DNA of 64,000 bases from Pseudomonas fluorescens (GCF_902497775.2 NZ_OZ024668.1:4820326-4884325), one strand, 5' to 3'; shown: positions 7,887 to 19,910, numbered from the stretch's first letter. Numbers and translations are program-made. Notes: a model not told the origin generated them from the sequence alone.

Positions 7887-10372
7887 CACAGCGACACCGT
7901 CTGTTGGCTGACATCGTCGACGTGAGCGAAATGGCGCAGGGCCAGGCGCTCGGAAATCTCGCCACTGGCCAGGGCAACCCCTTGGAGCAGATCAGCCAGC
8001 CCGGACAGCACCGCTTGTACGCTGGCGCTGCCGAACAGAGGGTCTTCCAGGCTGCGCAGGTTGAAGTGCCGCAACTGCTCGGCCAGCAGCGCCAGGCTCG
8101 GTTCCCGAGGGCTGTCGAACTCCTCGCTCAAGCGCTGGTTGGCGCGCACCAGCAGCTTGAGCTGGAACAGCACGGCATGGGGGTTCTGTTCATCGAGCAG
8201 AAGCAAATCGAGCACCGGGATCAACTGCGCGACGGCCAGATAGCGCGAGCGGTAGGTGATGCTGCTGTTGCCCAGCTCCAGCAACCACTCAAGCCCGGCC
8301 TGATCGTACACCGCCGGCCCGCGCAGAAACGCCGCCAGGCTGCTGCACAGCGACTGCAAACGCTCGATGCGCCGGCCAATCATCAAGAACCGCCAGCCCT
8401 CGTCGCGGGTCATGTCGTCGAGGGCAAAACCCGACAGTGCCGCCAGCGACATCACCAGGCGGTTGAGAAAATCCACCCGCTCGCCGAAATCCGCCTCGGC
8501 ATCCTCCAGGCATTGCGCTTCCCGTTGCAACTCGACCAGCGCCTGCCAGTTCTCCCGCGAGAGCTTGCCGCGCACCTGCGACGCCGCCCAGTGCAAACGC
8601 TGCAAATTGGCGCGCAGGCTGAAGGCCCAGTCGGCATCGTCCAGCGCTGCGCGCAGGCGCTCGGGCAAGTCGCCCTCCTCCGGCAACAACGACAATTCAT
8701 CGGCCAGTTCCACCGCCGCCTGCAAGGCCAGCGGATCGTCGCCGTCCAGGTAACGGGTGAGGATGATCCGCAGCAAGCGCGCGCTGGCATCGCAGCGCTC
8801 GCAATAGCGCCCGAACCAGAACAGGTTCTCCACCACCCGCGAGGGCAGGTAAGGGTCCTGGCGGATCAGCTCGGCGACACCGATGCTGCGCTGGGCCCGC
8901 CATTGCTCACCCGCTGGCGCCGCCTCGCCGAGCACCCAGGTGTCCTTGCTGGCGCCACCACGCTGCATCGACACCACCTCGGCATCGGCCTGGGCCGCCA
9001 CCCGGGTCAGGCCACCGGGCAGCACCCGATAGCCTTCGGCCGAGGCCACGGCGTACACACGCATGCCGATGGCCCGCGGCTGCAACTGGCCCTTGTCAGC
9101 CTGCCACACCGGCGCCTGGGACAGTTGCGCCAGCTCCTGGGCCACGTAGGCGTAAGGCCGGGCCTGGATGCGTTCGGCCAGGGCCTGGCGTTGGGCCGGG
9201 TCGAGATCACGACCGAATACCGGGCTGAAGCTCTGGGAAGGGAATGCCGGCTTGACCAGCAGCGTGGACAACTGCTCCAGCGCCTGCGCCATCACCGGTG
9301 GCTCACCGCACCACCAAGTGGCAATGGACGGCAGGCTCAGTTCTTGCGCGAACAGGCGCTGGCTGATCGCCGGTAAAAACCCGAGCAGGCCCGGCGACTC
9401 GAGCACCCCGCTGCCCAGCGCATTGGCCACCAGCACCCGTCCCTGGCGCACCGCATCGAGCAAGCCTGGCACGCCCAGTGCCGAATCGGTGCGCAGCTCC
9501 AGCGGGTCGCAGAAATCATCGTCCAGACGCCGCATGATCGCGTGGACCCGACGCAGACCGCTCAAGGTCTTGAGGTACACAGTGGCATCGCGCACGGTCA
9601 GGTCGCTGCCCTCGACCAGCGGATAACCCAGCTGCCGGGCCAGGTACAGGTGCTCGAAATAACTCTCGTTGAAGCGCCCAGGGGTCAGCAGCACCACCAG
9701 CGGTGCCTCCTTGTCACTGGGCGCCAGCCGCGCCAGGGTCTGTTGCAGGGTACGGAAGAAACCGGCCAGGTGCTGCACCTGCAGGTCACGGTACAGCTCA
9801 GGCAGCGCCCGCGAGACAATGGTGCGGTTCTCCAGCGCGTAACCTGCGCCCGACGGCGCCTGGGTCCGGTCGGCCGTGACCCACCAGCGACCGTCCGGGG
9901 CGCGGGCGAGGTCCACCGCGTAGACATGCAGATAGGTCCCTTCAGGCGCGGCGATACCCTGGCAAGGCCAGAGAAAATTGTTATGGCCATAGACCAGCTC
10001 GGCCGGCAGCAGGCCCTCACTGATCAACTGCTGCGGCCCGTAGATATCGGCCAGTACCGCATTGAGCAAACGCGCGCGCTGTTCAACACCGGCCGCCAGT
10101 TGCTGCCATTCGGCGGCGGGCAGCAGGTGCGGCAACAGGTCCAGCTCCCAGGGACGGTCGGCGCCCTTGGGGTCGGCGTAGACGTTGTAGGTAACGCCGT
10201 TCTCGCGCAACTGGCGGGTCAACGAGGCCTGGCGCTGGGCCAGTTGCGCCGGCCCGCTGCGCTGCAGGTAGGCGCACAGCGGCTGCCAGTGCGGGCGCAC
10301 CGCGCCCTGGCCTTCGAGCATCTCGTGATAGGTCCCCGCACTTAGCGGGTAGGCATCAAACAGGTCAGGCAT
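7886..10372 (-). CDS. circularly permuted ATP-grasp / alpha-E domain fusion protein
   Basis: 828-residue fusion. Residues about 1-490 carry the circularly permuted ATP-grasp domain (formerly DUF404/DUF407): N-terminal ENGVTYNVYADPKGADRPWE, then LYGHNN-type and LTPGRFNESYFEH segments. Residues about 505-828 are an alpha-E helical domain (formerly DUF403) beginning near PYLPSRVVENLFWFGRYCER. In many bacteria these two domains are separate genes; here they are one chain. Comparative genomics has predicted that such ATP-grasp proteins form amide bonds in an unknown peptide or modification. Coupled to the downstream transglutaminase by a 1-nt overlap and 39 bp after the DUF2126 gene. Domain calls are firm; substrate and reaction are unknown. 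Confidence 0.9.
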   Translation of the reverse strand: MPDLFDAYPLSAGTYHEMLEGQGAVRPHWQPLCAYLQRSGPAQLAQRQASLTRQLRENGVTYNVYADPKGADRPWELDLLPHLLPAAEWQQLAAGVEQRARLLNAVLADIYGPQQLISEGLLPAELVYGHNNFLWPCQGIAAPEGTYLHVYAVDLARAPDGRWWVTADRTQAPSGAGYALENRTIVSRALPELYRDLQVQHLAGFFRTLQQTLARLAPSDKEAPLVVLLTPGRFNESYFEHLYLARQLGYPLVEGSDLTVRDATVYLKTLSGLRRVHAIMRRLDDDFCDPLELRTDSALGVPGLLDAVRQGRVLVANALGSGVLESPGLLGFLPAISQRLFAQELSLPSIATWWCGEPPVMAQALEQLSTLLVKPAFPSQSFSPVFGRDLDPAQRQALAERIQARPYAYVAQELAQLSQAPVWQADKGQLQPRAIGMRVYAVASAEGYRVLPGGLTRVAAQADAEVVSMQRGGASKDTWVLGEAAPAGEQWRAQRSIGVAELIRQDPYLPSRVVENLFWFGRYCERCDASARLLRIILTRYLDGDDPLALQAAVELADELSLLPEEGDLPERLRAALDDADWAFSLRANLQRLHWAASQVRGKLSRENWQALVELQREAQCLEDAEADFGERVDFLNRLVMSLAALSGFALDDMTRDEGWRFLMIGRRIERLQSLCSSLAAFLRGPAVYDQAGLEWLLELGNSSITYRSRYLAVAQLIPVLDLLLLDEQNPHAVLFQLKLLVRANQRLSEEFDSPREPSLALLAEQLRHFNLRSLEDPLFGSASVQAVLSGLADLLQGVALASGEISERLALRHFAHVDDVSQQTVSL

Positions 10373-10411
10373 GGCAATGCTCGAAGGCCACAGGTCAGTT
10401 CAGAGTAGCGC

Positions 10412-13400
10412 TCAGCTGCGGCGCAAATCCAGGGTAAAGGGTAGTTCCGGGTTCCCCTGCAGCACCGGCAGTTCCTGTACACCCGGGCTATGCCCGAGGC
10501 GGAAGAAGCGCGCCTGGCGCCGGCTCTGGGCCTCATTGGCATTGACCGGCAGGGTTTCGTAATTGCGCCCGCCCGGATGCGCGACATGGTACTGGCAGCC
10601 GCCCAGCGAGCGGCCCATCCAGGTATCGAGCAGGTCGAACACCAACGGCGCATGCACCGCGATGGTCGGCTGCAAACAATTGGCCGGCTGCCAGGCGCGA
10701 TAGCGCACGGCGGCGACGAACTCACCGACCCGCCCGGTGGGTTGCAAGGGTAGCGCCCGACCATTACAGGTCAGTTGATAGCGTTCCGGTGGCAGGCCGC
10801 TGACCTTGACCTGCAGACGTTCAAGCGATGAGTCGACATAACGCACGGTGGCACCGCCACCGCCCTCCTCGCCCAGTACATGCCAGGGTTCCAGGGCCTG
10901 GCGCAGCTCCAACTCGATGCCATTGACGGCATAGTCGCCGACTTTGGGAAAACGAAACTCCAGGTGCGCGGCGAACCACTCGGCGCGCAGCGGGTAACCT
11001 GCGGCGTTGAGCTCGACTAGCACATCGGCAAAATCCTGCTCGATAAAGTGCGGCAGCATGAAACGGTCATGCAGCTCGGTCCCCCAGCGCGCCAGACGCT
11101 TGGGTGCGTAGGGTTCCCGCCAGAAACGCGCGATCAGGGCACGCAGCAACAGCTGCTGGACCAGGCTCATGCGCGCATGCGGCGGCATCTCGAAAGCACG
11201 CAGCTCCAGCAACCCCAGGCGCCCGGCCGGACCGTCCGGGGAATACAGCTTATCGATGCAGAACTCGGCGCGGTGGGTATTGCCGGTGACGTCGATCAAC
11301 AGGTTACGCAGCAGCCGGTCGACCAGCCACGGCGGGCACTCCTCGTCAGGGGTGGGCATCTGGGCGAAGGCGATCTCCAGTTCATACAACGCATCGTTAC
11401 GTGCTTCATCCACCCGTGGCGCTTGAGACGTCGGGCCGATGAACAGGCCGGAAAACAGGTAGGACAACGACGGATGGTTGTGCCAGTAGCTGATCAGGCT
11501 GCGCAGCAGGTCCGGGCGGCGCAGGAACGGCGAGTCGGCCGCAGTGGCGCCACCGAGAACGAAATGGTTGCCGCCTCCAGTGCCGGTGTGACGGCCGTCG
11601 ATCATGAATTTTTCGCTGCTCAAGCGCGTCAGGCGCGCCTGCTCGTAGAGGAACTCGGTGCGCTCCACCAGCTCGTCCCAACTGGCCGAAGGCTGCACGT
11701 TGACCTCGATGACGCCGGGGTCGGGCGTGACCTTGAAGTTGGCCAGGCGCGGGTCGGCCGGCGGCTCGTAGCCTTCGAAGATGACCGGGCAATGCAGCTC
11801 GGCCGCAGTGGCTTCGATCACCGCGACCAGTTCAAGGTAGTCCTCCAGACGCGACAGTGGCGGCATGAACAGGTACAAGCGCCCCTCACGCGGCTCGGCG
11901 CACAGCGCAGTACGGGTCAGCCAGTCGGCCGAGGCATCGACCTCGGGGGCGGCGCGCTCCTGCTCATCGACCGCGTGCCCGCTGCTGGCCTTGAGCAACT
12001 GGTCACGACCCGGCAAGTCGCCAAGGGCCTGATTGGGATCGGTCGGATGCACGTAGGGGTATTCGGCGGCCTTGACCCAGGGCTGCGCCGCCAGCGGCAA
12101 GCGATAGCCCAGCGGCGAGTCGCCAGGTACCAGACGGCAATGCTCGTCACGCAGGTACCAGCGCCCGCTCTGCCAGCGCTGTTGGTCGGCGCTGCGGGCC
12201 AGCGGCAGCACCTGGCCGATGACCTTGTCCAGGCCCTGGCTGAACACCTTGCGCAGCCGCGCACGCTCCATCTCATCCTTCAGCCGTGCATCGTCGACGC
12301 GCACATTGGACGGCAGGCCGCCTTCACGCCACAGGTAATAGAGCGGGTCTTCACAAGCGGCGAAGACATAGCGCGGGGGCAGCTTCAGCCGTTCGGCAAC
12401 ACTGGCCAGGAAGCGCCCGGCCAGGTCGCTGTCGGCGCCGAGGTCCTCGTGTTCGTCGGCAATCAACGCCGGGTTGTTCCACAGCGGTACGCCATCGCGC
12501 CGCCAGAAGCAGTTGAGCGACCAGCGCGGCAGTTGCTCGCCCGGGTACCACTTGCCCTGACCGAAATGCACCAGGGCGCTGGGCGCGTAATGCTTGTACA
12601 GGCGCTGGAACAGCTCGCCGGCCAGGCGGCGCTTGTTGGCGCCCAACGCTGCGGTATTCCATTCGGCGCCGTCAGGGTCGTCGATGGCCACGAAGGTCGG
12701 TTCGCCGCCCATGGTCAGGCGCACATCCGCCGCCTTCAGGTCGCTGTCCACCTGGCGCCCGAGCGCGACGATAGCCTGCCATTGCTCATCACTGTAGGGC
12801 AGTGTCACCCGTGGCGACTCCCACAGGCGCTCAACGCTCATTTCATGGGCAAAGGTGCACTCGCAGGGCTCGACCAAGCCGCTGATCGGCGCAGCTGAAG
12901 TTGGATCGGGACTACAGGCCAATGGGATATGCCCTTCACCGGCAAACAGCCCGGAGGTGGCGTCCAGGCCGATCCAGCCAGCGCCGGGCAGGTACACCTC
13001 GCACCAGGCATGCAGGTCCGTGAAGTCTTCTTCAGTGCCGGACGGGCCGTCCAGCGACTTGATGTCGGCGGTCAGCTGGATCAGATAGCCAGAAACAAAC
13101 CGCGCCGCCAGGCCCAGGTGACGCAGCAGCTGCACCAGCAGCCAGGCCGAATCGCGACAGGAGCCGGAGCCCAGCTCCAGGGTTTGCTCCGGGGCTTGCA
13201 CACCGGGTTCGAGTCGGATCAGGTAGCTGATGTCTTCGCTCAGGCGCTGGTTGAGCGCGACCAGGAAATCGACGCTGGCCTGCGGCGTTCGCTCGATGCT
13301 GTGCAGGTAGGCGGCGAACTTCGGCGTCAGCGGCAGCTGTTCCAGGTAGGGCAGCAGTTCGTGGCGTTCGTCACGACCATAACTGAAGGGGATCTGTTCG

Positions 13401-13696
13401 GCGTAGGGTTCGAGGAAGAAGTCGAACGGGTTGAACACCGCCATCTCGGCGACCAGGTCGACTTCCACGCGCAGGCTGTCGGTTTTCTCCGGGAACACCA
13501 GGCGTGCCAGGTAGTTGCCCTGCGGGTCCTGCTGCCAATTGATGAAATGCCCACCCGGCTGCACCTTCAGCGCGTAGGAGAGGATCCGGGTACGGCTGTG
13601 GGCGGCCGGGCGCAGGCGAACGATTTGCGGGCCCAGTTCAACTGCACGGTCGTAGCGATACTCGGTGACATGGTGCAAGGCGACATGAATCGACAC
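10412..13696 (-). CDS. DUF2126 transglutaminase family protein
   Basis: Large cytosolic protein of 1094 residues. Residues 1-250 form a transglutaminase module: N-terminal beta domain (HVALHHVTEYRYDRAVELGP) and core with Cys180 (GSGSCRDSAW), His229 (DLHAWCEVY) and Asp245 (GLDATSG). The remaining ~800 residues are the DUF2126 region, with the motif MGGEPTFVAIDD and a later segment DGRHTGTGGGNHFVLGG that looks like an amidoligase-type nucleotide site. I chose the GTG at 13696 because AGGAGG lies 6 nt before it and the protein then begins exactly at the conserved SIHVALHH; an ATG 54 bp upstream lacks a ribosome site. First gene of the transglutaminase/ATP-grasp operon. Confidence 0.9.
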   Translation of the reverse strand: MSIHVALHHVTEYRYDRAVELGPQIVRLRPAAHSRTRILSYALKVQPGGHFINWQQDPQGNYLARLVFPEKTDSLRVEVDLVAEMAVFNPFDFFLEPYAEQIPFSYGRDERHELLPYLEQLPLTPKFAAYLHSIERTPQASVDFLVALNQRLSEDISYLIRLEPGVQAPEQTLELGSGSCRDSAWLLVQLLRHLGLAARFVSGYLIQLTADIKSLDGPSGTEEDFTDLHAWCEVYLPGAGWIGLDATSGLFAGEGHIPLACSPDPTSAAPISGLVEPCECTFAHEMSVERLWESPRVTLPYSDEQWQAIVALGRQVDSDLKAADVRLTMGGEPTFVAIDDPDGAEWNTAALGANKRRLAGELFQRLYKHYAPSALVHFGQGKWYPGEQLPRWSLNCFWRRDGVPLWNNPALIADEHEDLGADSDLAGRFLASVAERLKLPPRYVFAACEDPLYYLWREGGLPSNVRVDDARLKDEMERARLRKVFSQGLDKVIGQVLPLARSADQQRWQSGRWYLRDEHCRLVPGDSPLGYRLPLAAQPWVKAAEYPYVHPTDPNQALGDLPGRDQLLKASSGHAVDEQERAAPEVDASADWLTRTALCAEPREGRLYLFMPPLSRLEDYLELVAVIEATAAELHCPVIFEGYEPPADPRLANFKVTPDPGVIEVNVQPSASWDELVERTEFLYEQARLTRLSSEKFMIDGRHTGTGGGNHFVLGGATAADSPFLRRPDLLRSLISYWHNHPSLSYLFSGLFIGPTSQAPRVDEARNDALYELEIAFAQMPTPDEECPPWLVDRLLRNLLIDVTGNTHRAEFCIDKLYSPDGPAGRLGLLELRAFEMPPHARMSLVQQLLLRALIARFWREPYAPKRLARWGTELHDRFMLPHFIEQDFADVLVELNAAGYPLRAEWFAAHLEFRFPKVGDYAVNGIELELRQALEPWHVLGEEGGGGATVRYVDSSLERLQVKVSGLPPERYQLTCNGRALPLQPTGRVGEFVAAVRYRAWQPANCLQPTIAVHAPLVFDLLDTWMGRSLGGCQYHVAHPGGRNYETLPVNANEAQSRRQARFFRLGHSPGVQELPVLQGNPELPFTLDLRRS

Positions 13697-13867
13697 GGCG
13701 GGCCTCCTGCGAGCCTGGGCGGTAGTGGAACCGCGCAAGACTTGTGCCATGGGCTCAGGCCTGCGATTCCCTGCATGCAGCCGCTACGCTCGCAGCAAAA
13801 GCGCACCGTAGCGAGGCCGCCGTGCAAGCCTTGCACAGATTTGAGGCTTTGCCAGCGATGCAAACAA

Positions 13868-13893
13868 AAACGCCAGCCCGAAGGCTGGCGTTT
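13868..13893 (-). terminator. rho-independent terminator after ygiQ
   Basis: Hairpin AAACGCCAGCC-cgaa-GGCTGGCGTTT lies immediately past the ygiQ stop, followed on the minus strand by a TTTTTG run. Confidence 0.85.
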
Positions 13894-13896
13894 CAG

Positions 13897-16200
<2,304 letters not shown>

Positions 16201-16263
16201 GTCAGTGACCGGTGGCTAATCGATGAAAAATCGCGGGCGCGGAATATAGCACAAAAATTGACC

Positions 16264-16288
16264 AATTCCGACGCTCAAGGTCGGAATT
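16264..16288 (-). terminator. terminator after dnaB
   Basis: Stem AATTCCGA / TCGGAATT with loop CGCTCAAGG, followed on the minus strand by GGTCAATTTTTG. It lies just after the dnaB stop at 16302 and before ygiQ. Confidence 0.7.
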
Positions 16289-16301
16289 GTCCAAATTGGC
16301 C

Positions 16302-17699
16302 TTACTCGTCGTCGTCGAAGTTGTAACTGCCCGGCGCGAGGTTTTCGAAGCGTGTGTACTTGCCGATGAAGGCCAGGCGGATAAAGCCGATCGGGCCGTT
16401 CCGCTGCTTGCCGATGATGATCTCGGCGATGCCCTTGTGCTCGGTCTCCGGGTGGTACACCTCGTCCCGGTAAACGAACATGATCACGTCGGCGTCCTGC
16501 TCGATTGCACCGGATTCACGCAAGTCGGAGTTCACCGGGCGCTTGTTCGGGCGTTGCTCGAGGGAGCGGTTGAGCTGCGACAGGGCAACTACCGGGCAGT
16601 TGAACTCTTTGGCCAGGGCCTTGAGCGAGCGGGAGATCTCGGAAATCTCGTTGGTACGGTTGTCGCCGCTGGAGCCCGGGATCTGCATCAGCTGCAGGTA
16701 GTCGATCATGATCAGACCGATGTCGCCGTGCTCACGCACCAGGCGGCGGGTACGCGCGCGCATTTCCGACGGGCTGATGCCGGCGGTATCGTCGATGAAC
16801 AGCTTGCGGTCGTTGAGCAGGTTGACCGCCGAGGTCAGGCGCGGCCAGTCGTCGTCTTCGAGCTGACCGGAACGCACCTTGGTCTGGTCGATACGACCGA
16901 GCGAGGAGAGCATACGCATGATCAGCGATTCGCCTGGCATCTCCAGGGAGTACACCAGCACCGCCTTGTCGCTGCGCAGTACGGCGTTCTCCACCAGGTT
17001 CATGGCGAAGGTGGTCTTACCCATCGACGGACGGCCGGCGACGATGATCAGGTCGGCTGGCTGCAGGCCGCTGGTCTTCTCGTCGAGGTCGGTGTAGCCG
17101 GTGGACAGGCCGGTGATCGCGCTGTCGGTGTTGAACAGCGTGTCGATGCGGTCGATGGCTTTGGTCAACAGGTCGTTGACGCCTACCGGGCCACCGGTCT
17201 TCGGCCGCGCTTCGGCGATCTGGAAGATTTGCCGCTCGGCTTCGTCGAGGATCTCGGCAGCGTTGCGCCCTTGCGGGTTGAACGCGCTGTCGGCGATCTC
17301 GTTGCTGATGCTGATCAGCTGGCGCAGGGTCGCCCGCTCGCGGATGATCCCCGCATAGGCCTTGATGTTGGCTACCGACGGGGTGTTCTTGGCCAGCTCG
17401 CCCAGATAACCCAGGCCGCCGACTTGCGAACTGAGACCTTCCTTGTCCAACTGCTCGTGCAGGGTCACCACGTCGAACGGGGCGTTCTGGTCGGCGAGCT
17501 TGTGGATGGCGCGAAAGATCAGGCGGTGGTCATGCCGATAGAAGTCGCCATCGGAGACTTGATCGAGCACCCGCTCCCAGGCGTTGTTGTCCAGCATCAA
17601 GCCACCGAGCACGGCCTGTTCGGCCTCGATGGAATGTGGCGGCACCTTCAGGGCAGCGGTTTGCAGATCATATTGCTCGGGGGCGGTTATCTCGTTCAT
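16302..17699 (-). CDS. dnaB: replicative DNA helicase DnaB
   Basis: Hexameric 5'-3' helicase that unwinds DNA ahead of the replisome and recruits primase. 465 residues from ATG at 17699 (MNEITAPEQY); a GTG two codons upstream is less likely. N-terminal domain about residues 15-120 (EAEQAVLGGLMLD), linker, then the RecA-like motor with Walker A GRPSMGKTT (222-230), Walker B region IGLIMIDYLQLM and the arginine-finger/DNA-loop segment LSQLNRSLEQR. No intein is present. It lies 110 bp after rplI beyond a strong terminator, so it may be read through from the ribosomal operon or have its own promoter. Confidence 0.98.
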   Translation of the reverse strand: MNEITAPEQYDLQTAALKVPPHSIEAEQAVLGGLMLDNNAWERVLDQVSDGDFYRHDHRLIFRAIHKLADQNAPFDVVTLHEQLDKEGLSSQVGGLGYLGELAKNTPSVANIKAYAGIIRERATLRQLISISNEIADSAFNPQGRNAAEILDEAERQIFQIAEARPKTGGPVGVNDLLTKAIDRIDTLFNTDSAITGLSTGYTDLDEKTSGLQPADLIIVAGRPSMGKTTFAMNLVENAVLRSDKAVLVYSLEMPGESLIMRMLSSLGRIDQTKVRSGQLEDDDWPRLTSAVNLLNDRKLFIDDTAGISPSEMRARTRRLVREHGDIGLIMIDYLQLMQIPGSSGDNRTNEISEISRSLKALAKEFNCPVVALSQLNRSLEQRPNKRPVNSDLRESGAIEQDADVIMFVYRDEVYHPETEHKGIAEIIIGKQRNGPIGFIRLAFIGKYTRFENLAPGSYNFDDDE

Positions 17700-17734
17700 G
17701 GCCACGCAGGAATCAGGGTGATGAAAAAGACAAA

Positions 17735-17764
17735 GGGCACGACCTGCAAAGCAGGATCGTGCCC
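17735..17764 (-). terminator. terminator between rplI and dnaB
   Basis: Long hairpin with arms GGGCACGA and TCGTGCCC plus an inner CCTGC-aaa-GCAGG stem, followed on the minus strand by TTTGTCTTTTTCAT. It ends the rpsF-rpsR-rplI message or reduces read-through into dnaB. Confidence 0.85.
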
Positions 17765-17809
17765 GATGTTAACCGGCTGACACCCAAGGTGCCAGCCGAT
17801 CGGTACAGC

Positions 17810-18256
17810 TTAGGCTGCGACAACAACCACGCGAACGGTGGCTTCAACGTCGCTGTGCAGGTGCACGGCAACGTCGTATTCGCCGACGTTACGGATGGTG
17901 CCGTTCGGCAGACGAACTTCAGCTTTAGCCACTTCAACGCCGGAGGCGGTCAGGGCATCAGCGATGTCGTGGGTGCCGATCGAACCGAACAGCTTGCCTT
18001 CGTCACCAGCGGTGGCAGTGATGGTCACTTCCAGCTCAGCCAGTTGGGCAGCGCGAGTTTCGGCCGAAGCTTTTTTCTCTGCAGCGATTTTTTCCAGCTC
18101 AGCACGACGCTCTTCGAACGCAGCCAGGTTGGCAGCGGTCGCAGCGGTGGCTTTGCCGAATGGCAGCAGGAAGTTACGACCGTAACCGGCCTTAACATTT
18201 ACCTTGTCGCCCAGGTTGCCCAGGTTGGCGACTTTTTCCAGCAGGATCAGTTCCAT
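17810..18256 (-). CDS. rplI: 50S ribosomal protein L9
   Basis: 148-residue ribosomal protein bound to 23S rRNA at the base of the L1 stalk; it helps reading-frame maintenance. The N-terminal RNA-binding domain [19 protein letters not shown] with [13 protein letters not shown] is diagnostic, joined by a long helix (about residues 41-75, Glu/Ala/Lys-rich) to the C-terminal domain. GAGG lies upstream of the ATG. Last gene of rpsF-rpsR-(membrane protein)-rplI, 21 bp after the membrane-protein gene. Confidence 0.98.
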   Translation of the reverse strand: MELILLEKVANLGNLGDKVNVKAGYGRNFLLPFGKATAATAANLAAFEERRAELEKIAAEKKASAETRAAQLAELEVTITATAGDEGKLFGSIGTHDIADALTASGVEVAKAEVRLPNGTIRNVGEYDVAVHLHSDVEATVRVVVVAA

Positions 18257-18277
18257 TTGGTATTAACCTCTTAACTT

Positions 18278-19168
18278 TTAACCTTCACCGTTCGCGTCAT
18301 CGGCATTCTTGGATGCTGAACGACCACGAAAATCAATCAGGCTGTCGACAATGGCCAGAACCACGAGCAATGGACCGATCAAGTGCATGAAAGGCAGCAG
18401 CGTGACGTATAACCCCACCAGCCAGAAATTGGCCAGGCGTTTCTGCGCGACCAGCCCGTGAATCAAGGCCAGCCCGGCGAACATGAACGCAACACTGCAC
18501 AGCGGCAACAAAATCAATGCGTGCAGCCCCATGAACGGTGCTACAAACATGACGGCCAGCAATGCCAGCATCACGCCCTTGGGGAAACGGATCGCGCGAA
18601 ATTCGCGACCGAAACCACCTGGGTTGTACAACAACGCCTGCCAATAACGCCCAAGAATCAGACATGACACGCTAAAGACCTGCAGCGTTATCGCTATTGA
18701 AGCGATCAAGATCGGGGGCATCGATGAGACGAGCATTGCCTTCTGGTCCGCCGAGAGTTTCTCGTAGGCTTCACCCATCACTAACGGCAAGGCATCTTGC
18801 GACGCTTTGGCGAGTGAATCGATGTAAGGACCCAGCAAGGTCCCCAGGCTCACCGCAAACAACAACCCCACTACCACGCTGACCAGCAGCACGCGGTTCC
18901 AGGAATGGCCTGCGCGCAAAACCAACGCAAGGCTGCAAGATCCCACCAGCACCAGCAACGCTGTCGGGTCCTTCAGGAAGTGCCAGCTCAACAACGTCGC
19001 CAGCAATCCCAGTCCAAGGACGCTCAATGCGTCCGAACCGCGCCGCAGGAGCACAAGGCATCCCGCAGCGGCACTCAACCAGAACAACAGCGGCAATGCC
19101 GCCGATCCGGCCACGACCAGCGTGGCCTGCACACGTCCGCGCATGATGTAATCAGCTAGCGCTCGCAT
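18278..19168 (-). CDS. conserved multi-pass inner-membrane protein of the rpsR-rplI interval
   Basis: 296 residues, mostly hydrophobic, with about eight membrane-spanning stretches (for example LPLLFWLSAAAGCLVLL, VLLVSVVVGLLFAVSLGTL and FAGLALIHGLVAQ). The overall pattern resembles the YybS/DUF2232 family of bacterial membrane proteins, but that assignment is tentative. AAGGAT lies 7 nt before the ATG. It sits between rpsR (36 bp upstream) and rplI (21 bp downstream) in one operon, the same place it holds in other pseudomonads, which implies co-expression with ribosome synthesis. No catalytic motif is visible and the function is unknown. Confidence 0.85.
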   Translation of the reverse strand: MRALADYIMRGRVQATLVVAGSAALPLLFWLSAAAGCLVLLRRGSDALSVLGLGLLATLLSWHFLKDPTALLVLVGSCSLALVLRAGHSWNRVLLVSVVVGLLFAVSLGTLLGPYIDSLAKASQDALPLVMGEAYEKLSADQKAMLVSSMPPILIASIAITLQVFSVSCLILGRYWQALLYNPGGFGREFRAIRFPKGVMLALLAVMFVAPFMGLHALILLPLCSVAFMFAGLALIHGLVAQKRLANFWLVGLYVTLLPFMHLIGPLLVVLAIVDSLIDFRGRSASKNADDANGEG

Positions 19169-19204
19169 GCACTTAATCCTTTGCTACTTGTCGACGACCC
19201 GGTC

Positions 19205-19435
19205 TCAGCGGCCGTGGCTGTCGGTGTAGGGCAGCAGGGCCAGGAAGCGGGCGCGCTTGATAGCGGTAGCCAGCTGACGCTGATAACGAGCTTTGGTACC
19301 GGTGATACGGCTTGGAACGATTTTGCCGGTTTCGGATACGTAAGCTTTCAGGGTGTTGAGATCTTTGTAATCGATCTCTTTCACGTCTTCAGCAGTGAAG
19401 CGGCAGAATTTACGACGACGGAAGAAACGTGCCAT
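19205..19435 (-). CDS. rpsR: 30S ribosomal protein S18
   Basis: 76-residue small-subunit protein that binds 16S rRNA as a heterodimer with S6. It starts [13 protein letters not shown] and contains the S18 core [26 protein letters not shown]... which is diagnostic. It lies 28 bp after rpsF, its binding partner, in the same transcript. Confidence 0.98.
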   Translation of the reverse strand: MARFFRRRKFCRFTAEDVKEIDYKDLNTLKAYVSETGKIVPSRITGTKARYQRQLATAIKRARFLALLPYTDSHGR

Positions 19436-19463
19436 GTAATAGGCTCCTCAAAAGGTCCGTGGA

Positions 19464-19889
19464 TTACTCGTCAGCGTTATCGCTGTTGTCGCTGTCATTG
19501 CTGTCGTCGCCATCGGCGCTGTCAGCATGCTCAGGACGGTCGCGACGCTCACGGCGCTCACTGCGGTTCTCTTCAGCCTTGAGCATCTCGGACTGGCCGG
19601 TAACGGCTTCGTCGCGACGGATGACCAGGTTACGGATCACGGCATCGTTGTAGCGGAAGTTGTCTTCCAGCTCGGCCAGGGCCTTGCCAGTGCACTCAAC
19701 GTTCAGCATCACGTAGTGAGCCTTGTGAACATTGTTGATTGCGTAGGCCAGTTGACGACGGCCCCAGTCTTCCAGACGGTGGATTTTGCCGCCGTCTTCT
19801 TCGATCAGCTTGGTGTAACGCTCAACCATGCCGCCGACTTGCTCGCTCTGGTCAGGGTGGACCAGAAAGATGATTTCGTAATGACGCAT
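19464..19889 (-). CDS. rpsF: 30S ribosomal protein S6
   Basis: 141-residue protein: the S6 ferredoxin-like fold ([17 protein letters not shown]... and [23 protein letters not shown]) followed by an acidic C-terminal tail of about 25 residues rich in Asp, Ser and Asn. The E. coli tail is a substrate for RimK glutamylation, though this one ends DNADE rather than in a run of Glu. First gene of the operon, behind a 110-nt leader with a hairpin that may bind the S6:S18 dimer and a sigma-70 promoter at 20009-20037. Confidence 0.98.
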   Translation of the reverse strand: MRHYEIIFLVHPDQSEQVGGMVERYTKLIEEDGGKIHRLEDWGRRQLAYAINNVHKAHYVMLNVECTGKALAELEDNFRYNDAVIRNLVIRRDEAVTGQSEMLKAEENRSERRERRDRPEHADSADGDDSNDSDNSDNADE

Positions 19890-19910
19890 GAATGCTCCTT
19901 ACGGGTTGTA

